Shown here in pieces: positions 15,665 through 24,109 of a stretch of 64,000 nucleotides of DNA. The stretch covers positions 1,054,001-1,118,000 of the forward strand of contig NZ_CP114014.1 of the NCBI RefSeq assembly GCF_040581415.1, in the 5' to 3' direction. Both the position numbers and the translations under genes were made by a program. How positions within the stretch are numbered: the stretch's first letter is position 1; the number at the start of each line of letters is the position of its first letter. The DNA is from Paraconexibacter sp040581415. GTDB lineage: Bacteria > Actinomycetota > Thermoleophilia > Solirubrobacterales > Solirubrobacteraceae. The notes under the pieces are model-generated. The model had not been told where the DNA came from, searched no databases, and was given only the letters and a program-made list of their open reading frames with translations.

Positions 15665-16723
15665 ATGGGAGAACTGAAGCTCGGCTACAACACCGGCTAC
15701 TGGTCGCCGGTCGGCCCGCCGCACGGCGTGGAGGACTCGGTCGCCGAGGCCGATCGCCTCGGCCTGCACTCGATCTGGAGCGCCGAGTCCTACGGCTCGG
15801 ACGCGATCTCGCCGCTGGCCTGGTGGGGCGGCAGCACGAAGAACGTCAGGCTCGGCACCTCGATCATCCAGCTGAGCGCGCGGACGCCGGCGATGACCGC
15901 CATGACCGCGATGACGCTCGACCACCTCAGCGGCGGGCGCTTCATCTGCGGCCTCGGCGTGTCGGGTCCGCAGGTGGTCGAGGGCTGGTACGGGCAGTCC
16001 TTCCGCAAACCGCTGGCCCGGACGCGCGAGTACGTCGCGATCATGCGCGACATCTGGGCGCGCGAGGGGCCGGTCACCGCGGACGGCCCGCAGCTGCCGC
16101 TGCCCTACGTCGGCGGGGACGGACGGCCCGAGCCGACGGGCCTGGGGAAGTCGATCAAGAGCAACCTGCGTCCCTACCGCGACGACATCCCGGTCTACCT
16201 CGGCGCCGAGGGCCCGAAGAACATCGCCCTGGCCGCCGAGATCTGCGACGGCTGGCTGCCGCTGTTCTACTCGCCGAGCCACGAGGACTTCTACCGCGAG
16301 TCCCTCGACGCGGGGTTCGCGGTCGAGGGCGCCCGCCATACCCGCGAGACCTTCGAGGTCTGCGCGACGGTCCCGTTCATCGTCACGGACGACGTCGAGG
16401 GCGCCGCCGACTTCCTGCGCCCCATGTACGCGCTCTACTTCGGCGGGATGGGTGCGAAGGGGACGAACTTCCACGCCGACGTCGCGATCCGCATGGGCTA
16501 CGAGGCGGAGGTCGAGCAGATCACCGACCTCTACCTCGAGGGTCGCAAGGACGAGGCCGCGGCGCTGGTCCCGACGAAGCTGGTGGAGCAGCTGGCGCTG
16601 ATCGGGCCGAAGGACAAGCTGCGCCACGACCTCGAGGCCTGGAAGGACTCCCAGGTGACCACGCTGCTGATCGGTGGGGACGTGGGGACGGTCCGCACGG
16701 CCGCGGAGCTCGTACTGGGCTGA
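15665..16723 (+). CDS. LLM class F420-dependent oxidoreductase
   Basis: This 352-residue luciferase-like protein matches the actinobacterial F420-dependent subgroup (like M. tuberculosis Rv3520c): LGYNTGYWSP at the start, AEADRLGLHSIWSAESYG near 27-44, RLGTSIIQLSARTPAMTAM near 62-80, LDHLSGGRFICGLGVSGPQV and VYLGAEGPKNIALAAEICDGWLP split around 178-200. It should transfer hydride from reduced F420 to an unknown substrate. The gap of 32 bp to the aldolase gene allows co-transcription, but this gene could have its own promoter. Confidence 0.88.
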   Translation: MGELKLGYNTGYWSPVGPPHGVEDSVAEADRLGLHSIWSAESYGSDAISPLAWWGGSTKNVRLGTSIIQLSARTPAMTAMTAMTLDHLSGGRFICGLGVSGPQVVEGWYGQSFRKPLARTREYVAIMRDIWAREGPVTADGPQLPLPYVGGDGRPEPTGLGKSIKSNLRPYRDDIPVYLGAEGPKNIALAAEICDGWLPLFYSPSHEDFYRESLDAGFAVEGARHTRETFEVCATVPFIVTDDVEGAADFLRPMYALYFGGMGAKGTNFHADVAIRMGYEAEVEQITDLYLEGRKDEAAALVPTKLVEQLALIGPKDKLRHDLEAWKDSQVTTLLIGGDVGTVRTAAELVLG

Positions 16724-16753
16724 CCACGGGGCGGCGATCGGTCCGCGCGCGGG

Positions 16754-17977
16754 TCAGTCCGTGAGCTCGCGGACCACCAGGTCTGCCTTCTGGCGGCCCT
16801 CGAGCGTCAGGACGACCCGCCCGCCCGCCAGCGCGGCCGCGTCCAGCAGGCTGTCGCCCGCCAGCCGCTCCGCCTCCTGCGCGCCCGCGGCGCTGAGGAC
16901 AGCGGTCTCGACGCCCGTCCGCAGCCGCGACGCCAGCATCACGCGCTCGAAGCGCTGCTCGTCCGGGGTCAGCAGCTCGCGGCCGGCGACTGGCGCCTGG
17001 CCGCGCTGCAGCGCCGCCGCGTGCGCGGACGGGTGCAGGACGTTCCACCAGCGGACCCCGCCCACGTGCGAGTGCGCGCCCGGGCCGATGCCCCACCAGT
17101 CCCCGCCGTCCCAGTAGCCCAGGTTGTGCCGGCACGCCGCGTCGTCCCGGGCCGCCCAGTTGCAGACCTCGTACCACTCCAGTCCGGCCGCGGTGAGCGC
17201 GGCGTCCGTGCGGGCGTACCGCTCGGCCATCGTGTCCTCGTCCGGCTCCGGCAGCTCCCCGCGCCGCACCTGCGCGGCCAGGCGGGTCCCTGGCTCGACG
17301 ATGAGCCCGTAGGCGCTGACGTGGTCCGGCTCGGCGGCCAGCGCGGCCTCCAGGGTCCGGTCCCAGTCGGCCGCCGTCTCACCGGGGGTGGCGTAGATGA
17401 GGTCGAGGCTGACCTGCTCGAAGCCGGCGGCCCGAGCCTCGCGGACCGCCGCGGCGGGGCGCCCGGGCGTGTGCGTGCGGTCGAGCGTGGCCAGGACCGA
17501 CGGCACCGCGCTCTGCATGCCGATGGACACCCGCGTGAAGCCGGCGGCGCGCAGCACCGCGAGCGATGCCGGGTCGACGGACTCCGGGTTGGCCTCGGTC
17601 GTCACCTCGGCGCCGGGAGCGAGGCCGAAGAGCTCGTCGACCAGGTGCAGGAGCGCGGCGAGGTCGGCGGCCGGAAGCAGCGTCGGGGTGCCGCCGCCGA
17701 CGAACACGGTCTGCACCGGTCCGGCGTCCGGGCCGACGACCTGCCGGGCCAGCCGCAGCTCGGCCGCGGCCTGGTGGACGTACGAGCCGCGCGACACGCC
17801 GCCGGCCAGCTCCGCCGCCGTGTAGGTGTTGAAGTCGCAGTAGCCGCAACGGGTCGCGCAGAACGGGACGTGCAGGTAGATGCCGAACGCCCGCCCGCTC
17901 GCCGCGCCCGCGCGGACTCCCTCGGGGAGGACGCCGGAGGCGGGGACCGTCTCACCGTCGGGAAGCACCGCGCACAT
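16754..17977 (-). CDS. hemW: radical SAM heme chaperone HemW
   Basis: This 407-residue radical SAM protein is of the HemW (formerly coproporphyrinogen oxidase-like) family, which binds heme and delivers it to respiratory enzymes. FGIYLHVPFC-ATR-CGYC near 30-46 holds the CX3CX2C cluster motif with the following Asp-Phe; VFVGGGTPTLLP, EANPES, RVSIGMQSAV and LDLIYATPGET follow in order; GIGPGAHSHVGGVRWWN sits in the C-terminal half. ATG at 17977 is the first plausible start; upstream frame is antisense of the lipoprotein gene. The catalytic CxxxCxxC rules out a simple paralogue lacking the cluster. Confidence 0.92.
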   Translation of the reverse strand: MCAVLPDGETVPASGVLPEGVRAGAASGRAFGIYLHVPFCATRCGYCDFNTYTAAELAGGVSRGSYVHQAAAELRLARQVVGPDAGPVQTVFVGGGTPTLLPAADLAALLHLVDELFGLAPGAEVTTEANPESVDPASLAVLRAAGFTRVSIGMQSAVPSVLATLDRTHTPGRPAAAVREARAAGFEQVSLDLIYATPGETAADWDRTLEAALAAEPDHVSAYGLIVEPGTRLAAQVRRGELPEPDEDTMAERYARTDAALTAAGLEWYEVCNWAARDDAACRHNLGYWDGGDWWGIGPGAHSHVGGVRWWNVLHPSAHAAALQRGQAPVAGRELLTPDEQRFERVMLASRLRTGVETAVLSAAGAQEAERLAGDSLLDAAALAGGRVVLTLEGRQKADLVVRELTD

Positions 17978-18028
17978 GACCTCCCACAGTGTGGCGGGCG
18001 CCCGCCGGTCCGGTAGGGTCGTCGCCGA

Positions 18029-18493
18029 ATGCGGCCCGGGTTCCCAGCGACGATCGTGGTCCTCGGGCTCATGCTGGCGCTCCTCGGCGGCTGTGGGGAC
18101 GACCGCGTCGAGGTCAACAACGCCTACGTCGCGTCGACCGACCGCGTCGTCCGGACGTTCGAGAACCGTTTCCAGGCGCTGCAGGCGGACTTCACGCCGA
18201 TGAGCACGCCCGCGCAGGATCAGAAGACGCTCGTGAGCATGCAGTCGGCGGTCGCCGACGTCGTCCTCGCGCTCGGCAAGATCGTGCCGCCGGACGACAT
18301 CAGGGACCTCCACGTGCGGCTCCTCACCCGCGTCAAGGAGTACGGCGGGGCGATCGCCACCGCGCGGCGAGGGTTCGCCTCGGAGGACCCGAAGGCCGTG
18401 AACGACGCACGCGGCGCGTTCGCGACCAAGCTGCAGCAGGTCGCCGGCCAGGTCACGGCCACCATCACGACGATCAACGACAAGCTGCGCTGA
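18029..18493 (+). CDS. hypothetical lipoprotein
   Basis: This 154-residue protein starts with a type II signal peptide (IVVLGLMLALLGGC; lipobox LGGC with Cys near 22) and should be anchored to the outer face of the membrane. The remainder is predicted mostly helical with DRVVRTFENRFQALQADF and LVSMQSAVADVVLALGKIVPP, similar in feel to small helical lipoproteins of this group. I do not recognise a named family. It is divergent from hemW with 51 bp between starts and ends three bases before the opposite deacetylase-like gene. Confidence 0.75.
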   Translation: MRPGFPATIVVLGLMLALLGGCGDDRVEVNNAYVASTDRVVRTFENRFQALQADFTPMSTPAQDQKTLVSMQSAVADVVLALGKIVPPDDIRDLHVRLLTRVKEYGGAIATARRGFASEDPKAVNDARGAFATKLQQVAGQVTATITTINDKLR

Positions 18494-18496
18494 CGC

Positions 18497-19540
18497 TCAG
18501 GCGGCGGCGATCGACGAGGCCAGCTGCCGGCTGGCGTTGACGGCCAGCAGGAAGTCGTCCCAGGACCGGGCGAGCTCACCGGCGGCGAGGACGTCGCACA
18601 GCTCGCGGAGCGCCCGCAGGTCGTCGACCTCGCGGTCCCACTGCAGGACCACGGGGATCCAGAGGCTCGTCTGCTGGGCGACGAGCTCGCGGACCGCCGG
18701 CAGGACCTCGGCCGCGGTGCCGTGGAGCGGTGCGTAGGCCGGCATCCAGACAGCGTCGCCGCGCCAGCTCGGCGTCGGATGGAAGCCCATCGTCGCGACG
18801 CTGGCCGGCCCCCCGCAGACGACGTCGAACCGCTCCGCGAGCACGCGCCAGCAGATGGCGCCGAAGCGGTCGAACGGCGGGACGAACACATCGGTGTGCA
18901 GCGCCTCGTCGCGTAGGGCGGCGATGGCCTCGTCCAGGCGCGCGGCGATCTCCTTCGGCTTCCCGCCGGGGAACTCGCTCCGCCGCGACGCCTTGGTCGA
19001 CCGGCTGCGGTGGTCCAGGCCGTGCGCGCCGAAGCTCACCCCGTCCCGGCGCAGCTCGGCCAGCAGCTCGCGCTCGTCGCTCGCGTGGACGCGGTACTCG
19101 TCGGTCTGCGGCTCGAGCGGCCGGCGCGGGACACGGGGCAGCACCGACATCAGGTAGGGGACGCCGGCGTCGCGCAGGACGGCGTGGAACTCGGCGGCCC
19201 GCGTCGTGCTGACCGCCGCGGGGGCGTCCCAGGCGTTCATGTGCGGGAAGCCGTCGACCCGGATCAGGAGCTTCGGGCGGCCCAGGGCCGCGTCGCCCAG
19301 GATCGCCCGGCGCGCCGCCATGCGCGGTCCGGTCGAGTGCTCGTGCCCCGAGAGCCTGCCCCGGCGCAGCTGCCGGGCCTGGAACAGGCGGCTCGGCAGC
19401 GACGGGATCATGCCGGTGCGGACGGTCCGCAGGACCTCCGGCGTGCGCAGCGCCGAGGGCTCGACCAGCCCCAGCGCCAGCTCCTCGCCGAAGAGCAGGC
19501 CGGCCGTGCGGATCTCGTCGAGGCTCATCCCGGAGGGCAT
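18497..19540 (-). CDS. polysaccharide deacetylase-like (DUF2334-type) protein
   Basis: This 347-residue protein looks like a DUF2334/NodB-related hydrolase. KLLIRVDGFPHMNAWDA near 95-111 places the strand with Asp where deacetylases have their metal Asp; GVPYLMSVLPRVPR, VSFGAHGLDHRSRS (HG-x-x-x-H near 168-173) and DVFVPPFDRFG follow, consistent with a metal-binding TIM-like fold. No signal peptide is seen, so it is likely cytoplasmic. ATG at 19540 is used; a second ATG four codons later is equally possible. The substrate is not known; the PHP phosphatase nearby also hints at polysaccharide work. Confidence 0.65.
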   Translation of the reverse strand: MPSGMSLDEIRTAGLLFGEELALGLVEPSALRTPEVLRTVRTGMIPSLPSRLFQARQLRRGRLSGHEHSTGPRMAARRAILGDAALGRPKLLIRVDGFPHMNAWDAPAAVSTTRAAEFHAVLRDAGVPYLMSVLPRVPRRPLEPQTDEYRVHASDERELLAELRRDGVSFGAHGLDHRSRSTKASRRSEFPGGKPKEIAARLDEAIAALRDEALHTDVFVPPFDRFGAICWRVLAERFDVVCGGPASVATMGFHPTPSWRGDAVWMPAYAPLHGTAAEVLPAVRELVAQQTSLWIPVVLQWDREVDDLRALRELCDVLAAGELARSWDDFLLAVNASRQLASSIAAA

Positions 19541-19687
19541 TCGCCCGAACCCTAGGGGACTGCTGGCGAAGCTGCCGTCCCTGCCGGTGACCGGCACTCC
19601 CGGCGCGGCGGGCGCGGTGCGGGCGTTAGCATCACGCCGCGTGACCACCATCGTCGCCGCGCCCCGTCCGACCGCCGAGGACGCCTG

Positions 19688-19774
19688 ATGTCCCCGACAT
19701 GGATCTGGATGCAGGTCGTCCTCGTGATCCTCATCCTGATGTCGATCATCATCGCCACGACCAAGCTGGTCTGA
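19688..19774 (+). CDS. 28-aa single-helix membrane micropeptide
   Basis: The frame encodes MSPTWIWMQVVLVILILMSI and then IIATTKLV before TGA: one continuous hydrophobic helix with a Lys near the end. It is preceded by a 15-codon frame starting GTG at 19641 whose TGA overlaps this ATG (TGATG), a typical coupling junction. Both fill the only gap between two opposite-strand genes. Codon positions are G/C-biased except where the hydrophobic Ile codons demand otherwise. No homology is claimed; such small proteins are often missed. The tiny upstream frame might be a leader peptide. Confidence 0.45.
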   Translation: MSPTWIWMQVVLVILILMSIIIATTKLV

Positions 19775-19778
19775 CGGG

Positions 19779-20555
19779 TCAGCGCCCCAGCAGGCGCCCG
19801 AGCGGCCCGGTGCGCCGGGTGACCATGACCGGGGGCGCCGCCGGGAGGGGCCGGCCCGCCAGGGCCGCGAGCGGGGCACGCCGGCCCAGGTGCTCGATGG
19901 CGTCGGCGGTCAGGCCGGCCTCGGCGAGCGGACCCCCGATGCCGGGCGGCCGGCGCGCCGGCGAGTGGGCGTCGGAGGCGACGGTGTGGACGAGGCCGTC
20001 CGCCAGGAGGTCACGGGCGAACCGCGCGACGTCCCGCCCGAAGCGCCCGCTGAACGCGCCGGCCGTCATCGACGTCAGCGCGCCTGCCTCGACGAGCCGC
20101 GCGAGGAGGGCCGGCTCACGCTGGAAGGCCGGCACGCGCTCCGGGTGGGCCAGCAGCAGGCGGTCGTGCCCGCGGCGCCGCAGCTCCGCGACCGCCGCCT
20201 CGACCCCGGCGGCGACCGGGCTGAGCGGGCACTCCAGGAGCAGCAGGCCGCTGTCGTCGAGCGTCAGGCGCCGGAGCTCGTCGTCCGGGAGCTCGAGAGC
20301 GCGGGTCAGGGCGACCTCGGCGCCGGGACGGACGTCGAGCGGGACCGTGCGCTCGGCTAGGAGCGCGCGCACATCGGCGACCTTCGCGGCGATCAGGGCG
20401 CTGTCGTTCGCGGGCCAGTCGAACGAGACGTGCGGGGTCGCGAGGACCGTCGTCGTCCCGGCGGCGACGAACGCCTGCGCCAACGCGACCGTGTCCTCCG
20501 CCGTCCCGGGACCGTCGTCGATGCCGAACAGGATGTGGCAGTGGAGGTCGATCAC
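19779..20555 (-). CDS. CpsB/CapC-type PHP tyrosine phosphatase
   Basis: This 258-residue PHP-fold metallophosphatase resembles CpsB/YwqE, which dephosphorylate tyrosine kinases controlling capsule or exopolysaccharide export. Metal ligands are visible in order: DLHCHILFGIDDGP near 3-16, ATPHVSF near 39-45, GAEVAL near 79, LLAHPERVPAF near 134-144 and SDAHSPARRPPG near 196-207. ATG at 20555 begins the first motif at residue 3, as in the family. No partner kinase or polysaccharide operon is present in this window, so its target is unknown. Confidence 0.85.
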   Translation of the reverse strand: MIDLHCHILFGIDDGPGTAEDTVALAQAFVAAGTTTVLATPHVSFDWPANDSALIAAKVADVRALLAERTVPLDVRPGAEVALTRALELPDDELRRLTLDDSGLLLLECPLSPVAAGVEAAVAELRRRGHDRLLLAHPERVPAFQREPALLARLVEAGALTSMTAGAFSGRFGRDVARFARDLLADGLVHTVASDAHSPARRPPGIGGPLAEAGLTADAIEHLGRRAPLAALAGRPLPAAPPVMVTRRTGPLGRLLGR

Positions 20556-20641
20556 GTGGGTCCCAGGATACGGCGGCGGCGGGCGCTCCCGCCCTGGCCG
20601 GATGTGCGGCGCGCGCTGTACCGCTGAGTACCATCAACGGC

Positions 20642-21088
20642 ATGTTCGGATCGATCGTCGTGGGCACGGATGGTTCGGAGACCGCGGCGACGGCGGTCGA
20701 CGAGGCGGTCGCGCTGGCGAAGGCGCTCGGTGCCAAGCTCGAGATCGTGAGCGCCTACGAGCCCGTCGCGGCCGAGCGCCTGCGGGAGGAGCGCAGCCAG
20801 GTCCCGGGCGACCTCCAGTGGATGGTGAGCGCGCGCGAGGACGTGGACGGGACGCTGCGTGCGGCCGCGGCCGTGGCGGCGGATGCCGGCGTGCAGACCG
20901 TGGCGGTCCACGCGCGGCAGGGCGACCCCGCCGACGCGATCCTCGACGTCGCGGAGGAGCAGGGGTCCGACCTGATCGTGGTCGGCAACAAGGGCATGAC
21001 CGGCGCCAAGCGGTTCCTGCTCGGGTCGGTGCCGAACAAGGTCAGCCATCACGCGCCGTGCAGCGTGCTGATCGTCCGCACGAGCTGA
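20642..21088 (+). CDS. universal stress protein (UspA domain)
   Basis: This 148-residue single-domain protein begins FGSIVVGTDGSETAATAVDEA and ends with VVGNKGMTGAKRFLLGSVPN and SVLIVRTS. The G-x2-G-x9-G-S pattern near 116-130 is the ATP-binding signature of UspFG-type proteins. These cytoplasmic dimers help survival in stress or slow growth. ATG at 20642 is preceded by an 86-bp gap shared with the divergent phosphatase gene. A GC-rich palindrome GCCGCAGCTGCGGC at 21099-21112 follows the stop and may help termination. Confidence 0.92.
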   Translation: MFGSIVVGTDGSETAATAVDEAVALAKALGAKLEIVSAYEPVAAERLREERSQVPGDLQWMVSAREDVDGTLRAAAAVAADAGVQTVAVHARQGDPADAILDVAEEQGSDLIVVGNKGMTGAKRFLLGSVPNKVSHHAPCSVLIVRTS

Positions 21089-21149
21089 CCCGCCCGGTGC
21101 CGCAGCTGCGGCTCGTCGCCGCCGTGACCGCCCGGGTCCCCGGCCGTCG

Positions 21150-22610
21150 TCAGCCCGCGGGAAGCGGCGCGGCGCCCAGCGCGGCGGCCGCGTCCAGCAG
21201 CCCCGCGCCGTAGGAGCGATCGGGGCCTCTGTACCCGAGGTCACGGGCGGTGGCCTTCAGCCGCCCGGCGATCGCCTCGGGCGTCGGGTTCTCGCCGAGC
21301 GTGCGCGCGGCCAGCATGAGCGCGATCGTGCCGGTGACGTGCGGTGCGGCCATCGAGGTGCCGGCGTACCCGTCCGGGACGAGGAAGCGGGTCGGGTCCG
21401 CAGCACGGAACGTCACCTGCCGGATCGCCCGCCCGGGCAGCGCGTTCGGGCGGCAGCGCGGGTCGTCCGGCTGCACGCGCGAGTCGCTGCCACCGCCAGG
21501 GGCGACGAGGTCCAGCCCCGGCCCGGTGTTCGAGTAGTCGGCGACGCAGCCGCGCTCGGTCGTCCCGCCGACCTGGATCGACAGCCACGCGTAGCTGCGT
21601 CCCGGAACCGTGTCGACCCCGTCGTTGCCGGCCGCCGCGACGACCGACACACCCCGCTGGCGCGCGTAGCGCAGGGCCCCGCGGATGTCGGGCGCGGCCG
21701 TCAGCGTCGCGGGCCGGTGGTTCTGGTCGGTGAGCTGGATCGAGACGTTGATGACCTTGGCGCCGCGGTCCACCGCGTAGCGGATGCCCTGCGCCACGCG
21801 GAACGAGGAGCCCTGCCCGAACTGGTCCAGCACGCGGACCGCGAGGATCTTCGCGGCGTACGCCACGCCGACCATGCCGTAGCCGTTGTTCGCCGCTGCG
21901 GCGATCTCCCCGGCGATGAACGTCCCGTGGCCGTCCTCGTCGTTGGAGAAGTCGTCGCCGTCGACGAAGTCGCGGCCGCGGACCATGCGCACCGCGGGCA
22001 GGTCGGGGGAGCGGCGGTACGGGCCGCGGTCCGCGTAGGCGACCCCGGTGTCCAGGACGGCGACCGTCACGCCGCGCCCGCCCTCGCCGCCGGCCTTGCG
22101 GGCGAGCTCCCAGGCCTCGGGGGTGCGGATGCCGTAGGCGCCGGTCAGGTCCCACTGGCGCCGCAGCCAGCCGCCGGTGGTGCCGTCCGGGCCCGTGGTG
22201 CCGGGGTCGTCGAAGACCAGCGGGGCCTGGTCGGCCTGCGCCACGCGGGCCCCGAAGGCGGGGGTGGCCCAGGCGACCGCCCGCCGGCGCGCGAGGGCTG
22301 CTGCGGCGGTGGTCGCGTCGGTGTCCGGGCGCAGCCGGCCGACGAGCGCCCCGCCCGCGCCGGGGAAGGTGGAGCGCACGCCGGCAGCCGCGAGCGCCGC
22401 GGTCCGCGCGGCCGGGGTGGTGCCGTGCTTGAAGCGGACGACGACGCGGGTGGCGGGGTCGGGGGTGGTCGCGGCGGCCGCGGCCGACAGGGCGGGCGCT
22501 GCCGCGAGCCCGGTGAGGAGCAGCCCGGCGACACCGGCTGCTGTCGCTGTCGCCGTCCGCAGGCGGAAGCGACGTCGGTGGGGGAGTGGGGCGCGGATAG
22601 GGCGGAGCAT
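21150..22610 (-). CDS. secreted S8 family serine peptidase (subtilase)
   Basis: This 486-residue exported subtilisin-like protease has a Sec signal (LRTATATAAGVAGLLLTGLA near 17-36), an I9-like propeptide (VVVRFKHGTTPAARTAALAAAG near 55-76) and the S8 catalytic domain. The triad is in AVLDTGVAY (Asp near 184), GHGTFIAGE (His near 229) and GTSMAAPHV (Ser near 421), with the oxyanion Asn in AAAGND near 324. Two Cys pairs may be disulfides. Upstream sequence before the ATG at 22610 is non-coding. It probably degrades external protein. Confidence 0.92.
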   Translation of the reverse strand: MLRPIRAPLPHRRRFRLRTATATAAGVAGLLLTGLAAAPALSAAAAATTPDPATRVVVRFKHGTTPAARTAALAAAGVRSTFPGAGGALVGRLRPDTDATTAAAALARRRAVAWATPAFGARVAQADQAPLVFDDPGTTGPDGTTGGWLRRQWDLTGAYGIRTPEAWELARKAGGEGGRGVTVAVLDTGVAYADRGPYRRSPDLPAVRMVRGRDFVDGDDFSNDEDGHGTFIAGEIAAAANNGYGMVGVAYAAKILAVRVLDQFGQGSSFRVAQGIRYAVDRGAKVINVSIQLTDQNHRPATLTAAPDIRGALRYARQRGVSVVAAAGNDGVDTVPGRSYAWLSIQVGGTTERGCVADYSNTGPGLDLVAPGGGSDSRVQPDDPRCRPNALPGRAIRQVTFRAADPTRFLVPDGYAGTSMAAPHVTGTIALMLAARTLGENPTPEAIAGRLKATARDLGYRGPDRSYGAGLLDAAAALGAAPLPAG

Positions 22611-22722
22611 GGCGGGACGGACACGGCGGCGAGCCGGCAGCGGGGACGCGGGGCGACGGGCAGGCCGCTGAGCGTGAACACCCGCTGATCGCAGAAGACT
22701 CGGGCTGCTGCACAATGGTGAC

Positions 22723-23214
22723 GTGACCGACGGTGCCCTGTTCGTGCCCGACCCGGCCGCCCCTGCCGACGAGGACGCGATGCGGCTGGCGATCGCCGAG
22801 GCGCGGCTGGCGGAGGCGCACGGCGACGTGCCCGTCGGCGCGGTGGTCATCGACGCCGGCGGCCAGGTGATCGGGGCCGGGCACAACGAGCGCGAGCTGG
22901 CCCAGGACCCGACCGCCCACGCCGAGATCCTGGCGCTGCGGCGCGCCGCGGCGGCCGTCGGCTCCTGGCGGGTGCTGGACGCGACGCTGGTGGTCACGCT
23001 CGAGCCGTGTGCGATGTGCGCGGGGGCGATCGTGCTCAGCCGGGTGCCGCGCGTGGTCTACGGGGCGACGGATCCGAAGGCCGGCGCGGCCGGGAGCGTC
23101 GTCGACCTGCTGGCGCAGCCCCAGCTGAACCACCGGCCCCAGGTCGTTCGCGGCGTCCTCGAGCCCGAGTGCGCCGAGCTGCTCCGGGCGTTCTTCCGCG
23201 CCCGCCGCCGCTGA
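22723..23214 (+). CDS. tadA: tRNA adenosine(34) deaminase
   Basis: This 163-residue cytidine-deaminase-fold enzyme converts A34 to inosine in tRNA-Arg. The zinc site is TAHAEILAL (His and catalytic Glu near 66-68) with LEPCAMCAGA (two Cys near 97-100). GDVPVGAVVIDAGG, GHNERELAQDPTAHAE and VVYGATDPKAGAAGS are TadA-like. GTG at 22723 adds about 15 extra residues before the core compared with the E. coli enzyme; an internal ATG (AMRLA) is an alternative start. It is divergent from the subtilase gene. Guanine deaminases are related but lack the DPKAGAAGS segment. Confidence 0.9.
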   Translation: MTDGALFVPDPAAPADEDAMRLAIAEARLAEAHGDVPVGAVVIDAGGQVIGAGHNERELAQDPTAHAEILALRRAAAAVGSWRVLDATLVVTLEPCAMCAGAIVLSRVPRVVYGATDPKAGAAGSVVDLLAQPQLNHRPQVVRGVLEPECAELLRAFFRARRR

Positions 23215-23266
23215 CCGCCCCCGCAGGCCGCCTCGTCAGGCCGCGCCGCCCGGGCCCTGCGAACGG

Positions 23267-24088
23267 TCAGCCCGTCGTGCGCAGGCCCAGCAGGTCCGTC
23301 ACCGTCACGAACCGGTAGCCGCGTGCCTTGAGCGCCTTGATGACGCCGGGCATCGCCTTCACCGTCTGCGAGCGGTTCCCGCCGCCGTCGTGGTCGATGA
23401 TGATCGCCCCCGGCGCCGTGCCGGCCAGGATCGTCCGCTTGATGGCCGCGCTCCCGGGGTTCCTGTAGTCCGCGGGGTTCACCGTCCAGATGATGTTCGC
23501 GAGCCGCTGGGCCTTGAGCTCGTCGATCACGCGCTGGTTGACCGCGCCGAACGGCGGGCGCAGCAGGCAGGGCACGAACCCGCCGGTGGCGGCCTTGATC
23601 ACGTCCTGCGTCATGCGGATCTCCCGCCCGATGTCCGTCGTCGAGCGGGTCAGGTAGGGATGCGTGAACGAGTGGCTGCCGATCATGTGCCCCTCGGCGA
23701 GCATCCGCCGCAGGACGGCCTCCGACCCGGCGACGTGGTCGCCCTGGACGAAGAACGTGGCCGGGACCCGCTCCTTCCGCAGGATGTCGAGGATCTTCGG
23801 CGTGTACGGCGAGGGCCCGTCGTCGAAGGTCAGTGCGATCCGGCGGCCACTGGCCGGACCGTGCCGGCGGGGGCGGCTGTCGCCCTTGAACTGGCAGCCG
23901 GTGAACGGCGGGGCCACGGGGAGGGCGCCCGTTGCGCGCAGGGCCGGCCCGGTGCTGTCTGCGGCCGCGCGGGCCGGGACGGGTCCGGTCCCGGGCAGCG
24001 CTCCCACGGCGATCACCAGGAGGAGCAGGGCAGCGGTGAGCGCCACCGCCGCGACGAGCGCGGCGCGGCGAGGCGGCGGTGAGGACAT
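23267..24088 (-). CDS. exported polysaccharide deacetylase
   Basis: This 273-residue protein has an N-terminal membrane/signal segment (LVAAVALTAALLLLVIAVGA near 9-28) and a NodB domain. ALTFDDGPSPYTPK (metal Asp near 85-87), IGSHSFTHP (His pair near 134-138), LRPPFGAVN and IIWTVNPADYR, and IIIDHDGG (catalytic His) are in the family order. It likely removes N-acetyl groups from peptidoglycan or another wall polymer outside the cell. ATG at 24088 starts MSSPPPRR. It is 22 bp from the divergent crotonase-like gene, so promoters overlap. Confidence 0.9.
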   Translation of the reverse strand: MSSPPPRRAALVAAVALTAALLLLVIAVGALPGTGPVPARAAADSTGPALRATGALPVAPPFTGCQFKGDSRPRRHGPASGRRIALTFDDGPSPYTPKILDILRKERVPATFFVQGDHVAGSEAVLRRMLAEGHMIGSHSFTHPYLTRSTTDIGREIRMTQDVIKAATGGFVPCLLRPPFGAVNQRVIDELKAQRLANIIWTVNPADYRNPGSAAIKRTILAGTAPGAIIIDHDGGGNRSQTVKAMPGVIKALKARGYRFVTVTDLLGLRTTG

Positions 24089-24109
24089 GCGCCCGATAGC
24101 GTGGCACAC

